This document shows, piece after piece, positions 1-10,280 of a DNA stretch of 64,000 nucleotides (position 1 is its first letter; each line of letters starts with the position of its first letter). A model generated the notes under the pieces. It made no database searches. It saw only the letters and a list, made by a program, of their open reading frames with translations, and was not told the origin of the DNA. The translations under genes were made by a program, and so were the position numbers. The stretch spans positions 372,001-436,000 of the forward strand of contig CAVVFO010000002.1 in the NCBI GenBank assembly GCA_963747595.1. The letters are read 5' to 3'. The DNA comes from Oleiagrimonas sp963747595 (GTDB lineage Bacteria; Pseudomonadota; Gammaproteobacteria; Xanthomonadales; Rhodanobacteraceae).

Positions 1-1359
1 ATAGACCGGGTGGTCGGAGCGCGGCAGGTCCTCGCCCCTGGCCGGGGCCCAGGAACCGTCGGCATGATGCACGCCGCGGCGTCCGTCGGTGACCCAGTCG
101 GGCAGGGGCGTGCTGCTCATGGCCTTGCCGGCAGCGATGTCTTCCTCGATCCACCGCGCCACCTGACTCCAGCCAGCCGCCTGCCAGGTCTCGAACGGAC
201 CCTGCTTCCAGCCGTAGCCCCAGCGGATGGCGAAGTCGACGTCGCGCGCGGTCTCGGCGATATCGGCCAGATGGCAGGCACTGTAGTGGAACAGGTCGCG
301 GAAGCACGCCCACAGGAACTGTGCCTGCGGGTCGATGGAATCGTGCAGTTTCTCGAAGCGCTCGGCCGGATCCCTGATCGCCAGAATCGCGTTGACCTCG
401 TCGGAGGCGGTCTGCTCGGATTCGCGGTAATCGCCGGTGTCCAGGTCCAGCACCTTGATGGTCTTGCCGTCCTTCCTGTAGATGCCGGCGCCGGTTTTCT
501 GCCCCAGCGCGCCATTGTCGATCAGCTTCGCCAGCCAGTCGGGCACCTTGAAGTAGTCATGCCAGGGATCGTCCGGCAGCGTGTCGGCCATGTTCCTGAC
601 CACGTGCGCCATGGTGTCCAGACCGACCACGTCGGCGGTGCGGTAGGTGGCGCTCTTGGGACGCCCCAGCGACTTTCCGGTCAGCGCGTCGACCACGTCG
701 AAGCCCAGACGATAAGTCTGCGTGTGCACCATGGTGGAAAGCATGGAGAACACACCGATACGGTTGCCGATGAAGTTGGGGGTGTCCTTGGCGTAGACCA
801 CGCCCTTGCCCAGCGTGGTGGTCAGGAAGGCTTCCAGGCCATGCAGCACGCCGGGGTCGGTGGATTCGGAGGGAATCAGTTCCACCAGGTGCATGTAGCG
901 CGGCGGATTGAAGAAATGCACGCCGCAGAAGCGACGACGGATTTTTTCCGGCAGCACCCCAGCCATGGCGTTGATGGACAACCCGGAGGTGTTGCTGGCG
1001 ACGACCGCGTGTGCCGGCAGGTGCGGCGCTACCTTTTCGTACAGGTCCTTCTTGAAATCCAGGCGCTCGGCGATGGCCTCGATGATCAGGTCACAGTCCC
1101 TGATCTGGCCGAGGTGCTCGTCGTAGTCGGCGGGGATGATCGCGTCGGCCAGCGACTTCTCGCCCAGCGGCGCCGGCTTGAGCTTGCCCAGATGCCTGAT
1201 CGCCTTTACCGCGATGTCGTTCCCGGGGCCGTTCTTTGCCGGCAGGTCGAACAGCACGGTTTCGACACCGGCATTGGTCAGATGCGCGGCGATCTGCGCG
1301 CCCATCACGCCGGCTCCGAGTACCGCGGCCTTGCGGATGCGAAGTGGTTTGTCTGTCAT
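1..1359 (-). CDS. 3-hydroxyacyl-CoA dehydrogenase (FadB/FadN type), partial
   Basis: This is the N-terminal 453 residues of a fatty-acid beta-oxidation enzyme; the 3' end lies beyond the left edge. The start ATG is preceded by a GGAG ribosome site. An NAD-binding Rossmann motif GAGVMGAQIAAHL lies near residue 14, and the family's catalytic region GVHFFNPPRYMHLVEL follows in the middle. The dehydrogenase domain comes first, the arrangement of FadN-like fusions of about 790 residues that carry a C-terminal enoyl-CoA hydratase domain; that half is not visible here. The reaction is NAD-dependent oxidation of L-3-hydroxyacyl-CoA in the cytoplasm. It sits 69 bp downstream of a PsrA-like regulator on the same strand, so the two are probably cotranscribed and fatty-acid responsive. 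Confidence 0.9.
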   Translation of the reverse strand, partial: MTDKPLRIRKAAVLGAGVMGAQIAAHLTNAGVETVLFDLPAKNGPGNDIAVKAIRHLGKLKPAPLGEKSLADAIIPADYDEHLGQIRDCDLIIEAIAERLDFKKDLYEKVAPHLPAHAVVASNTSGLSINAMAGVLPEKIRRRFCGVHFFNPPRYMHLVELIPSESTDPGVLHGLEAFLTTTLGKGVVYAKDTPNFIGNRIGVFSMLSTMVHTQTYRLGFDVVDALTGKSLGRPKSATYRTADVVGLDTMAHVVRNMADTLPDDPWHDYFKVPDWLAKLIDNGALGQKTGAGIYRKDGKTIKVLDLDTGDYRESEQTASDEVNAILAIRDPAERFEKLHDSIDPQAQFLWACFRDLFHYSACHLADIAETARDVDFAIRWGYGWKQGPFETWQAAGWSQVARWIEEDIAAGKAMSSTPLPDWVTDGRRGVHHADGSWAPARGEDLPRSDHPVY

Positions 1360-1428
1360 GCCTTGTCTCCATGGAAAGTCATTGCGGCAACCGATGCCGC
1401 ACGGCGGCCGGTTGCGTGTGAATCGGGT

Positions 1429-2043
1429 TCAGGGGGCGTTGAGTCCGGCGGCGGCGAAATGCACCAGATGCGCCGCGGTCTGCTCGCGATAGGCGTCTTC
1501 GCTCATGCCTGGCTGCCGCCTGATCATGCCGAAGTTTGTCATGGCGTACGTGAGCGCACCGGAAAGGATATCCAGGCGCCAATACATTTCTTCCTTGCTC
1601 AGGTGCGGCAGTCGATGGGCAAAGGCGGTGGCAAATCGCTTCAGGACGTGGCCATAGTTTTCCGACATGAAACGGCGCAGGCGATCATTGTGGTCGGCAT
1701 AGGCACGCGCCAGTACGCGCACGAAACCGGCACCATCATCACCGCTGAGCGACAAATCCAGGGCAGGGCGGATGAAGGCATCGAGAACGGCCTCGAGCGC
1801 GGCGCTGCAGTCCAGTGCCTCCAGCGCCTCCATGCGCTTCGCATTCAGGGTGTCCAGTCGCCGCCGGAGCACTTCCTCGATCAGCCGATCCTTGGAGCCG
1901 AAGTGGTAATTCACCGCGGCCAGGTTGACTTTCGCCGCCGCGGTCACCTGGCGCAACGAAGCGCCGGCGAAGCCATGCTGCGCGAACAGGCCCTCCGCGG
2001 CACCCAGGATGCGTTCCTTGGTGGAAAACTGTGATGGGGGCAC
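1429..2043 (-). CDS. TetR-family regulator, PsrA-like
   Basis: This 204-residue protein has an N-terminal TetR helix-turn-helix (about residues 26-48, containing VNLAAVNYHFGSKD) and a helical C-terminal ligand and dimer domain. The HTH closely resembles Pseudomonas PsrA, a fatty-acyl-responsive repressor of beta-oxidation genes. Two observations support this: a beta-oxidation dehydrogenase lies immediately downstream on the same strand, and a palindrome fitting the PsrA consensus sits 32 bp before the start. The inference is that it represses its own transcription and that of the fad gene until long-chain acyl ligand binds. TetR membership is certain; the PsrA assignment is likely but rests on recalled resemblance and context. 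Confidence 0.85.
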   Translation of the reverse strand: MPPSQFSTKERILGAAEGLFAQHGFAGASLRQVTAAAKVNLAAVNYHFGSKDRLIEEVLRRRLDTLNAKRMEALEALDCSAALEAVLDAFIRPALDLSLSGDDGAGFVRVLARAYADHNDRLRRFMSENYGHVLKRFATAFAHRLPHLSKEEMYWRLDILSGALTYAMTNFGMIRRQPGMSEDAYREQTAAHLVHFAAAGLNAP

Positions 2044-2074
2044 GTGTGCTCCGGAAGATCGCCGCGAAATGAAT

Positions 2075-2088
2075 CAAACGTCCGTTTG
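2075..2088. promoter_or_regulatory. PsrA-type operator palindrome
   Basis: CAAAC-N4-GTTTG, within the wider inverted repeat TCAAACGTCCGTTTGA (2074-2089), matches the published PsrA consensus of the form (G/C)AAAC-N2-4-GTTT(G/C). It lies just upstream of the TetR gene, where a repressor would overlap its promoter. Autoregulation is inference. Confidence 0.6.
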
Positions 2089-2278
2089 AATCATAGGCGA
2101 CAGCACCGGCCACCGTCAAACAATCTGCCCTGGATCCCGTCTCGGGGCTTGCGATTTGTCTGGAATCTGTCAAGATTTTGTATCCTAAATCCGCGCAGGG
2201 GCAAGGATTTGGTCTTCAGACGCGGTGGTCCAGCCACTGCACTGTCCTGTTACGTCCTGACTTCCGGAGCACACCCGT

Positions 2279-2704
2279 ATGGCGCTGGAGCGCACCCTTT
2301 CGATCATCAAGCCCGATGCCGTGGCCAAAAACGTCATCGGTGAAATCTACAGCCGTTTCGAGCAGGCCGGCCTCAAGGTCGTTGCCGCGAAGATGAAACA
2401 CCTGAGCCGCAAGGACGCCGAAGGCTTCTACGCCGTCCACCGCGAGCGTCCGTTCTACAGTGCACTGGTGGAGTTCATGAGCTCAGGCCCGGTGATGATC
2501 CAGGTGCTCGAAGGCGACAATGCCATTGCCCGGAATCGTGAATTGATGGGCGCCACCAATCCGGCAGATGCCGAGGCTGGCACCATCCGTGCCGATTTCG
2601 CCGACTCGATCGACGCCAATGCGGTGCACGGATCCGACGCCGCCGAAACGGCGCGCACGGAAATTGCTTTCTTTTTCGATGACGCGGACATCTGCCCGCG
2701 CTGA
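2279..2704 (+). CDS. ndk: Nucleoside diphosphate kinase
   Basis: The product (141 residues, usual family length) transfers the gamma phosphate between nucleoside triphosphates and diphosphates through a phosphohistidine in the cytoplasm. The active-site His117 is in the diagnostic NAVHGSD motif, and the N-terminal ERTLSIIKPDAVAK strand is canonical. A GGAG site precedes the ATG. It is followed 24 bp later by rlmN, an arrangement common in gammaproteobacteria. Confidence 0.98.
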   Translation: MALERTLSIIKPDAVAKNVIGEIYSRFEQAGLKVVAAKMKHLSRKDAEGFYAVHRERPFYSALVEFMSSGPVMIQVLEGDNAIARNRELMGATNPADAEAGTIRADFADSIDANAVHGSDAAETARTEIAFFFDDADICPR

Positions 2705-2728
2705 ATCACCCGACACTGAATCCGACGC

Positions 2729-3866
<1,138 letters not shown>

Positions 3867-3877
<11 letters not shown>

Positions 3878-4661
3878 ACGTCTGCTCGGCGCGATCGGCC
3901 TGGCATTCGCCCTGGCAGCCTGCGCCACGACCGGAAACAAGCCATCGACCTCCGGCTCGACCGATTTTCATCCGCCCCCGAACGTCAATGCCAAGGATGC
4001 TGCACGTACTCACACCGAACTGGCCCAGCAGTACATGGGTCAAGGGCGGCTGAAAGCAGCCCTGGAGAAGTTGCAGATAGCGATCAAGTTCGACGATGCC
4101 TACGCCCCTGCGCATACCCTGCTGGCCGTGCTGTACGAGCGCATTGGTGAACTGGACAAGGCAGGCGCGCAGTATCGGCGCACGCTGCAGCTTGAGCCCA
4201 AGGACGGCTCGGCCAACAACAACTACGGCACGTTTCTGTGCAAGACGGGCAAGCAAAAGGAATCACTGAAATATTTCAGCAAGGCGCTTGCCGACCCATT
4301 CTACAAGACGCCCGATCGCGCCTGGAGCAATGCGGGGATCTGCGCCATGCGGATTCCGGATGACGCCACAGCCATCGCCGATTTTCGCAAGGCGCTCAAG
4401 ATCAACCCCGAAAATGCCTATGCCCTTTACCGGCTGGCGGCAATTTTCTACAAACAGAACGAGGCGTTCCGGGCCAGTGCGTTTCTGCAGCGGTTCGATG
4501 CCCTGCAACATCCCTCGCCGCAGGCGCTGGCGCTGGGGTACCGGATCGCGACACGGCTGGGCGACGCGGAGGGAGCCCGGACTTATTTGCACAAGCTGCA
4601 GTCGAGGTTCCCGGATTCGGAACAGGCGCAGTCCATACCCATGCAGCGCGACTCCAAATGA
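3867..4661 (+). CDS. pilF: Type IV pilus biogenesis/stability lipoprotein PilF (PilW)
   Basis: This 264-residue lipoprotein has a signal peptide with lipobox LAAC (Cys19) followed by a disordered Ser/Thr-rich linker and about six tetratricopeptide repeats (about residues 45-255). PilF/PilW proteins are outer-membrane lipoproteins that help the PilQ secretin assemble. The ATG at 3867 has GGAGG ten bases upstream inside the end of rlmN. The gene overlaps rlmN at its start and rodZ at its end (ATGA), the usual ndk-rlmN-pilF-rodZ order in this group. No pilus structural genes are in the window. Confidence 0.93.
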
Positions 4662-5647
4662 CTGAGAAAGAACTGTTTGAATCCTCTGACGAGGAGCCCC
4701 GGGAGGATGGCTCTGCATCGGCAGTCCCAGCGGAGCAGACGGGCATCGCGTTTGCCCGCCTGTTGCGCTCCAGGCGCGAGGAACGGGGCCTCAGCCTGGA
4801 CGATTGTGGCCGTTCGTTGCGCCTTCCGGTCCGCCTGCTGCGCCAGCTGGAAACGGGCAATTACAGCGGCATCGATTACCAAGTCTACCTGCGCGGTTAT
4901 CTCATCAAGTATGGACACTGTGTGGGCGTATCCGACACCGATATCGAAGCGGAGTTGCACCGTCTGACGCCGCGACAACCTGCGCTGGTGTCGACGGGGG
5001 GTATCTCGCGCTCACGTTATCTGCTCGAGCGCTATGCGCAGGCGGCGTCCTACATTGTCCTGACTGTGGTGATCCTGGTCCCGGTGGTCTGGTTCGGGTT
5101 GCGCGGCGGGTTGCAGAAGGGTGCCAACCTGATGCCGCTGGACAGCGCTCCCGTGGCCGTGCGTGGGAAGCATGATACTTCACCCGAGCACCGCGGCGCG
5201 CATACAAATGCCGCCTCGGGGGTGCCCGGCAACACGGGCGGAGATCGTGAGCCGCAGCCGTTGCTGGCATCGATCGCGCCGTTTGCGGCCATGCGCGCCG
5301 ATGCGCCACAAATGGAGGCAGCTACAGCGTCGCCATCTGCCGCCGCCACGCAGTCGCCGCTGGCCACGCCGGGACAGGGCCTGTCGATCCATCTGGATCA
5401 GCCCAGCTGGGTTCAGGTGACCAGCAGCCAGGGCAAGCGCCTGGAATACGGGTTGCTTCCGGCAGGGACCGAGAAAACCTACGAAGCATCCGATACCGGC
5501 AGCCTGAATGTGCGTATCGGCAATGCGGACGCGGCAACTGTCACGGTGGCAGGCAGGAAAGTGGATCTGGCACGCTATCAGCATGCCAATGTGGCGCATT
5601 TCGACGTGAACGTGCGCAACGGCAAGACGACGCAGACCGACAACTGA
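4658..5647 (+). CDS. rodZ: RodZ-like cytoskeletal membrane protein
   Basis: The protein (329 residues) has an N-terminal Cro-like helix-turn-helix (about 27-92), a single transmembrane segment (about 131-147), a low-complexity periplasmic linker rich in Ala, Ser and Pro, and a C-terminal beta domain of the DUF4115 type (about 240-325). This is the RodZ architecture: the cytoplasmic HTH binds MreB and links it to the elongasome. It begins in an ATGA overlap with pilF. The next gene is yfgM; ispG and hisS, which sit at this point in E. coli, are absent. Confidence 0.92.
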   Translation: MTEKELFESSDEEPREDGSASAVPAEQTGIAFARLLRSRREERGLSLDDCGRSLRLPVRLLRQLETGNYSGIDYQVYLRGYLIKYGHCVGVSDTDIEAELHRLTPRQPALVSTGGISRSRYLLERYAQAASYIVLTVVILVPVVWFGLRGGLQKGANLMPLDSAPVAVRGKHDTSPEHRGAHTNAASGVPGNTGGDREPQPLLASIAPFAAMRADAPQMEAATASPSAAATQSPLATPGQGLSIHLDQPSWVQVTSSQGKRLEYGLLPAGTEKTYEASDTGSLNVRIGNADAATVTVAGRKVDLARYQHANVAHFDVNVRNGKTTQTDN

Positions 5648-5822
5648 CCGAGCCCCTGGAGTCCGGGGCCGCCCCAGCATGGGATATGGCGGCATGCCCT
5701 TGTGAAGCCGGCACATTCCGCTATGCTTGGCGGGTTTCGCCGGGCACACACGCATCGGCTTCTCCCTATCACGGTGTTCGCGCGTCCCAGAGGACGTGCG
5801 GCCTGCCTTCTACGGTGACAGC

Positions 5823-6473
5823 ATGGCATTAGAGGAATACGACGATTACGAACAGAGCGAGCGCGTCCAGCAATGGCTGCGGGCCAACGGCGTATCGATC
5901 ATCGTCGGCATCGTGCTCGGCTTGCTCCTGATCTTCGGTTGGCAGCAGTGGAAAGCGCATCGCGCCACCCAGCGTGCGGACGCATCGGCGCGCTATCAGC
6001 AGTTCCAGGCCGCGCTCTCCAACGGTAATGCGAAGAGCGCTGACAATCTGTTGCAGAGCTTGCAGGACGATTACGCTGACAGCGCCGATGCCGTGTTCGC
6101 AGCGAGTCTGGATGCGCAGTACCAGGCAGACCATGGCCATCTGGACAAGGCGCGCACATCGTTGCTGTGGGCGCGCAAGCACGCCGACAACGACACGCTG
6201 AAGGCGCTCGTCTCGCTGCGTCTGGCGCGTGTCGAACTGGGGCAGGGCAAAGCCAAGGAGGCCCTGGATACGCTCGACAGCATCAAGGTGGATGCATTCA
6301 AGGCGACCATTCAGGAACTGCGCGGTGATGCGCTGGTCAAGACAGGACGCGACGCCGATGCGCGCTCTGCCTACAAGACCGCCATGGCGGCGATGAAGAA
6401 AGGGGCGCCGCAATACGGTGTGACCAAAATGAAACTGGACAATCTGGCTGCGGCCGGAAAGCAGGGCGCATGA
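5823..6473 (+). CDS. yfgM: YfgM-like tetratricopeptide membrane protein
   Basis: This 216-residue protein has an acidic cytoplasmic N-terminus (EEYDDYEQSERVQQWLR), one transmembrane helix at about 20-39 and a periplasmic TPR-like domain. E. coli YfgM is an ancillary SecYEG subunit cooperating with periplasmic chaperones. The start was set at MALEEYDDYEQ because an upstream in-frame ATG (5727) adds residues without family resemblance. The stop overlaps the bamB start (ATGA), keeping the conserved yfgM-bamB-der unit. Confidence 0.92.
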   Translation: MALEEYDDYEQSERVQQWLRANGVSIIVGIVLGLLLIFGWQQWKAHRATQRADASARYQQFQAALSNGNAKSADNLLQSLQDDYADSADAVFAASLDAQYQADHGHLDKARTSLLWARKHADNDTLKALVSLRLARVELGQGKAKEALDTLDSIKVDAFKATIQELRGDALVKTGRDADARSAYKTAMAAMKKGAPQYGVTKMKLDNLAAAGKQGA

Positions 6474-7684
6474 AACGCATTATCCTCATTGCCATCCTCG
6501 CCGCGGTCTCGCTGGCCGGGTGTGATTCCTTCAAGAAGGAAAACATCCAGCCACCGACTCCCCTGAGCGATTACACCCCCAGCATCACCATCCATCGTCT
6601 GTGGGAGGCCAGCGCCGGCGACGGCGCCGCCGATACCGGCGTGCGCATGCGGCCGGCGTATGCCGACGGCATGATTTTCGCCGCAGGCTCCGATGGCACT
6701 CTCAAGGCGTTCGATGCCAAGACCGGCGATACGGTGTGGAAGGATTACAGCCGCGCCCATGGCTGGTTCGGCTGGGGCGACAAGAACCGCCCCGATACCG
6801 CCTACTCGGGCGGGCCGGCTGTCGGCAATGGTCTGCTGGTCGTCGGCACGCTCAACGGCCACGTCTACGGCTACGATGCCAAGACCGGCAAGAAGCGCTG
6901 GAAGGCCGCGCTGCCATCCGAAGTCATCGGTGCGCCGGCCGTGGTCGGTGGTCTGGCCGTGGTGCGTACCGAGGACGGGCGCGTGTATGGCCTCGATGCC
7001 GACACGGGCAAGCGCAAGTGGGCCAACGACAAGGGTGTGGTGCCGACACTCAGCTTGCGCGGCACGGGCCCGCTGCTGGTGGCCAACGGCGTGGTGTTTG
7101 CGGGCAGTGCCGACGGGCAGCTGCGCGCCATGACCCTGTCCAATGGCCAAAGCCTCTGGGAGCAGCCATTAGCCACAGGGGAAGGCAGCGGCGAAATCGG
7201 ACGTCTCGATGATGCCGATGGCAGCATCGTGCTGAATGGAACCACTCTGTATGCCGGCGCTTATCACGGCGAGTTGACGGCCATCGACGGCCGCAGCGGC
7301 CGTCCGCTGTGGCATCAGCCGTTCTCCACCTACACCGGGCTGGACGTCAGCGGCCATACGCTGCTCGGCGTCGACGATGCTTCGCACGTGTGGGGCTTCG
7401 ACACGTCGACCGGCTCGGACATGTGGCAGAACAAGAAACTGGCGTGGCGCTGGCTCAGCGGCCCGGCGGTGCAGGGCAACCATGTGGTGGTCGGCGACCG
7501 CTCCGGCTACGTGCACTGGCTGCAGGTTGGCGACGGCAAGCTGGCCGGGCGTGTGCGCCTGTCGCATGATGCAATCCGGGCGCAGCCTTTGGTCATTGGC
7601 GACACGGTCTACGTCGAGGATGTCGATGGCGACATCGCCGCATACACCATCCAGCCCGTGTCCGGCCGATCCGCGAACCAGTGA
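6470..7684 (+). CDS. bamB: Outer membrane assembly lipoprotein BamB
   Basis: This is the BAM-complex lipoprotein that binds BamA and aids beta-barrel insertion. It is 404 residues with lipobox LAGC (Cys18) and an eight-bladed PQQ-type propeller; repeated blade motifs such as YGYDAKTGKKRWKA and YGLDADTGKRKWA are plain. Length is normal. It overlaps yfgM by four bases and lies six bases before der, so these three are one transcription unit. Confidence 0.97.
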   Translation: MKRIILIAILAAVSLAGCDSFKKENIQPPTPLSDYTPSITIHRLWEASAGDGAADTGVRMRPAYADGMIFAAGSDGTLKAFDAKTGDTVWKDYSRAHGWFGWGDKNRPDTAYSGGPAVGNGLLVVGTLNGHVYGYDAKTGKKRWKAALPSEVIGAPAVVGGLAVVRTEDGRVYGLDADTGKRKWANDKGVVPTLSLRGTGPLLVANGVVFAGSADGQLRAMTLSNGQSLWEQPLATGEGSGEIGRLDDADGSIVLNGTTLYAGAYHGELTAIDGRSGRPLWHQPFSTYTGLDVSGHTLLGVDDASHVWGFDTSTGSDMWQNKKLAWRWLSGPAVQGNHVVVGDRSGYVHWLQVGDGKLAGRVRLSHDAIRAQPLVIGDTVYVEDVDGDIAAYTIQPVSGRSANQ

Positions 7685-7690
7685 AATCAC

Positions 7691-9085
7691 ATGCTCCCCG
7701 TTGTCACCCTGGTCGGCCGGCCCAACGTCGGTAAATCCACGCTTTTCAATGCGCTGACACGTACGCGTGATGCGCTTGTAGCGGACTTTCCTGGAGTGAC
7801 GCGGGATCGCCACTACGGCGTCTGCGAACTGGGCGATGCGCCCTTCGTCATTGTCGATACCGGTGGCCTGTCGGGCGACAGTGACGGTCTCGAGGCACTG
7901 ACCGCAAAGCAGGTGCGCCTGGCCATCGCCGAGGCCAGCGTCATCGTGTTCATGGTCGATGCTCGTGACGGGCTGCTGCCCCAGGACGAGGCCATCCTCA
8001 AGGAACTGCGGCGCACCAGTCTGCCCGTGGTCATCGGCGTCAACAAAACCGACGGTCTGGACGAGGGCATGGCCCTGGCCGAGTTTTCCGTCTTCGGCAT
8101 GGACAACGCACTGCCACTTTCCAGTGCCCACAATCGCGGAACACAGGAGCTTCTGGACGCACTCGCGACACTGCTGCCGGCGCCGGAAAACGATCCGGAT
8201 ACCGCCGACGACAGCATGCGCGTGGCCATCGTGGGCCGCCCCAACGCGGGCAAGTCCACCCTGATCAACCGTCTGTTGGGCGAAGATCGCGTGATCGTCT
8301 CGGACCTTGCGGGCACCACGCGGGACCCCATCCATGTCCCGCTGGAACGCGACGGGCGACGCTACACCCTGATCGACACTGCCGGCATGCGCCGCCGCGC
8401 ACGTATCGACGATGCCATCGAGAAATTCAGCAGCATCAAGACCCTGCAGGCCATTGCCGCGGCGCAAGTGGTGGTGGTGATGATCGATGCGCGCGAGAAT
8501 GTCGCCGATCAGGACCTCACCCTTGTCGGCCAGGTCCTGGATGCCGGCCGCGCGCTGGTGATCGCGGTCAACAAATGGGATGGCATGGAGCCTTATGATC
8601 GCGAACAATGTCAGCGCGCGCTGGATCGCCGCCTGCAATTTGTCGGTTGGGCAAAACGCGTCTTCATCTCCGCACTGCACGGATCGGGGTTACGCGAATT
8701 GATGCAGGCGGTGGGGCGTGCGCACGCGTCGGCCAACTCGCCCCTGACCTCATCGGATCTGACGCGCACGCTGGAAAAGGCCTACGAAAGCGCACAGCCA
8801 CCGCTGGTGCGCGGTCATGCGCCAAAATTGCGCTATGCCCATCCCGGGGGTTCCAATCCGCCGACCATCGTCATCCACGGCAGTCGCACGCGCCATATCG
8901 CCGACAGCTACCGGCGCTATCTGGAAAATGTGTTCCGCCGCCGCTACAAGCTCGAGGGCACGCCGATACGCATCGAGTTCCGCGATAGCGAAAATCCCTA
9001 TGCCGGTCGCCGCAACGTGCTCACCGACAGTCAGAAACGCAAGCGCCAGCGATTGATCCGCAACGCCAAGAAACGCGATCGTTGA
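7691..9085 (+). CDS. der: Ribosome assembly GTPase Der (EngA)
   Basis: The product is an essential GTPase in 50S subunit maturation, 464 residues. Two tandem GTPase domains are visible: P-loops GRPNVGKST (about 9-17) and GRPNAGKST (about 181-189), with switch II DTGG and DTAG motifs and NKTD and NKWD specificity motifs. A KH-like C-terminal domain (about 360-460) ends in a basic tail (KRKRQRLIRNAKKRDR). All expected motifs are present. Confidence 0.98.
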   Translation: MLPVVTLVGRPNVGKSTLFNALTRTRDALVADFPGVTRDRHYGVCELGDAPFVIVDTGGLSGDSDGLEALTAKQVRLAIAEASVIVFMVDARDGLLPQDEAILKELRRTSLPVVIGVNKTDGLDEGMALAEFSVFGMDNALPLSSAHNRGTQELLDALATLLPAPENDPDTADDSMRVAIVGRPNAGKSTLINRLLGEDRVIVSDLAGTTRDPIHVPLERDGRRYTLIDTAGMRRRARIDDAIEKFSSIKTLQAIAAAQVVVVMIDARENVADQDLTLVGQVLDAGRALVIAVNKWDGMEPYDREQCQRALDRRLQFVGWAKRVFISALHGSGLRELMQAVGRAHASANSPLTSSDLTRTLEKAYESAQPPLVRGHAPKLRYAHPGGSNPPTIVIHGSRTRHIADSYRRYLENVFRRRYKLEGTPIRIEFRDSENPYAGRRNVLTDSQKRKRQRLIRNAKKRDR

Positions 9086-9284
9086 AACCCTGCACGCGCC
9101 GCACAGCCGTACGGGAGGATCAAGAAGCAACCTCATGGATCCGCCTGCTCGCGGGCAGCGTCCTGTGGAATGCGATCTCTCGGAAGGACCTTCCTCCAAG
9201 GGCGCGGGTCGGTCACTGAGCGTTCCCTGATCCGCCGCCAGCGGCTGCGCGATACCCGGACATGGGTATGCACGGCCCGGTCAG

Positions 9285-9314
9285 TTTGTGTGATGCCGCG
9301 TGAACCCGGATAAT
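9285..9314 (+). promoter_or_regulatory. Possible sigma-70 promoter for folD
   Basis: A -10-like GATAAT (9309-9314) follows a weak -35-like TTTGTG (9285-9290) with an 18-bp spacer, 26 bp before the folD start in a 255-bp gap after der. The match is by eye. Confidence 0.3.
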
Positions 9315-9340
9315 GCGCGCCTTCTGTCCGGCAGTTTTTC

Positions 9341-10207
9341 ATGACCGCACGCATTCTCGACGGCAAACGCATTTCGCAGGATATCCTGGCGCGCCTCGCC
9401 CGACGTGTGTCCGAACGCGTGGCAGCGGGCCATCCGGCACCCGGCCTGGCGGTGGTGCTGGTGGGTGGCGATGCGGCCTCTGCGGTATATGTCCGCAACA
9501 AGCGGCGCGCCTGCGAGGCCATCGGCTTCCGCTCGTTCGACCACGACCTTCCCGCATCCACCACGCAGGCAGAGTTGTTCGCGCTGATTGATACGCTCAA
9601 TGCCGATGACCGGGTGCACGGCATTCTCGTGCAGTCGCCCCTGCCGCCCCATGTGGACGAGGACGCCCTGGTCGATCGCATTGACCCCGGCAAGGACGTG
9701 GACGGGTTCCACGCCGTCAATGTCGGGCGGCTGGTGCTGCGCAGGCTGGGCCTGCGGCCATGCACGCCCAAGGGCGTGATGACACTGCTGGGCCATACGG
9801 ATCGTCCGGTCCGCGGTCGGCATGCCGTGATCGTGGGCGTGTCCAATCATGTCGGGCGGCCGCTGGCGCTGGAAATGCTGATCGCCGGATGCACCACGAC
9901 CTGCTGCCATCGGTTCACGCAGGATCTGCCGGGGCATGTGGCGCAGGCCGACATCCTGGTCGTGGCGGTCGGCAAACCCGGACTGGTCAAGGGAGACTGG
10001 ATCAAACCGGGCGCGGTGGTCGTCGACGTGGGCATCAATCGGCTGGACGATGGCCGCCTGGTGGGCGACGTGGAGTTCACGCCGGCCGCCGAGCGCGCCT
10101 CCTGGATCACCCCGGTCCCGGGTGGGGTGGGGCCCATGACAGTGGCCACGCTGATGGAAAATACACTGGAAGCAGCCGAATCACGGCAGATGTATCGCGT
10201 CGCGTGA
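9341..10207 (+). CDS. folD: Methylenetetrahydrofolate dehydrogenase/cyclohydrolase FolD
   Basis: This bifunctional cytoplasmic enzyme interconverts 5,10-methylene-, methenyl- and 10-formyl-tetrahydrofolate. At 288 residues it has the usual length. The catalytic YVRNKRRACE segment (Tyr and Lys), the QSPLPPH motif, the NADP-binding region VIVGVSNHVGRPLA and the terminal PGGVGPMTVATLMENT are all present. Note NHVGRP in place of the common SxIVGxP; the substitution is mild. One-carbon supply fits the following purine genes guaB and guaA, although a separate promoter precedes guaB. Confidence 0.96.
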   Translation: MTARILDGKRISQDILARLARRVSERVAAGHPAPGLAVVLVGGDAASAVYVRNKRRACEAIGFRSFDHDLPASTTQAELFALIDTLNADDRVHGILVQSPLPPHVDEDALVDRIDPGKDVDGFHAVNVGRLVLRRLGLRPCTPKGVMTLLGHTDRPVRGRHAVIVGVSNHVGRPLALEMLIAGCTTTCCHRFTQDLPGHVAQADILVVAVGKPGLVKGDWIKPGAVVVDVGINRLDDGRLVGDVEFTPAAERASWITPVPGGVGPMTVATLMENTLEAAESRQMYRVA

Positions 10208-10232
10208 CTGGTCCGTCGCGGGCGGGGCACGG

Positions 10233-10238
10233 TATAAT
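10233..10238 (+). promoter_or_regulatory. -10 element upstream of guaB
   Basis: An exact TATAAT lies 43 bp before the guaB ATG, in the 73-bp gap after folD. No good -35 is visible; the upstream sequence is GC-rich, as in some stringently controlled promoters, but that comparison is inference. Confidence 0.45.
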
Positions 10239-10280
10239 TCTCCAATTTACCCGCGGGACTTCAAGAGGTTCTCCAAAGCC

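Noticed and set aside
10..2034. 674-residue open frame on the plus strand
   Set aside because: It is the reverse of the dehydrogenase and TetR genes, has no protein resemblance and mixes biased His/Gln/Val-rich shadow sequence; both minus-strand genes have clear motifs and ribosome sites.
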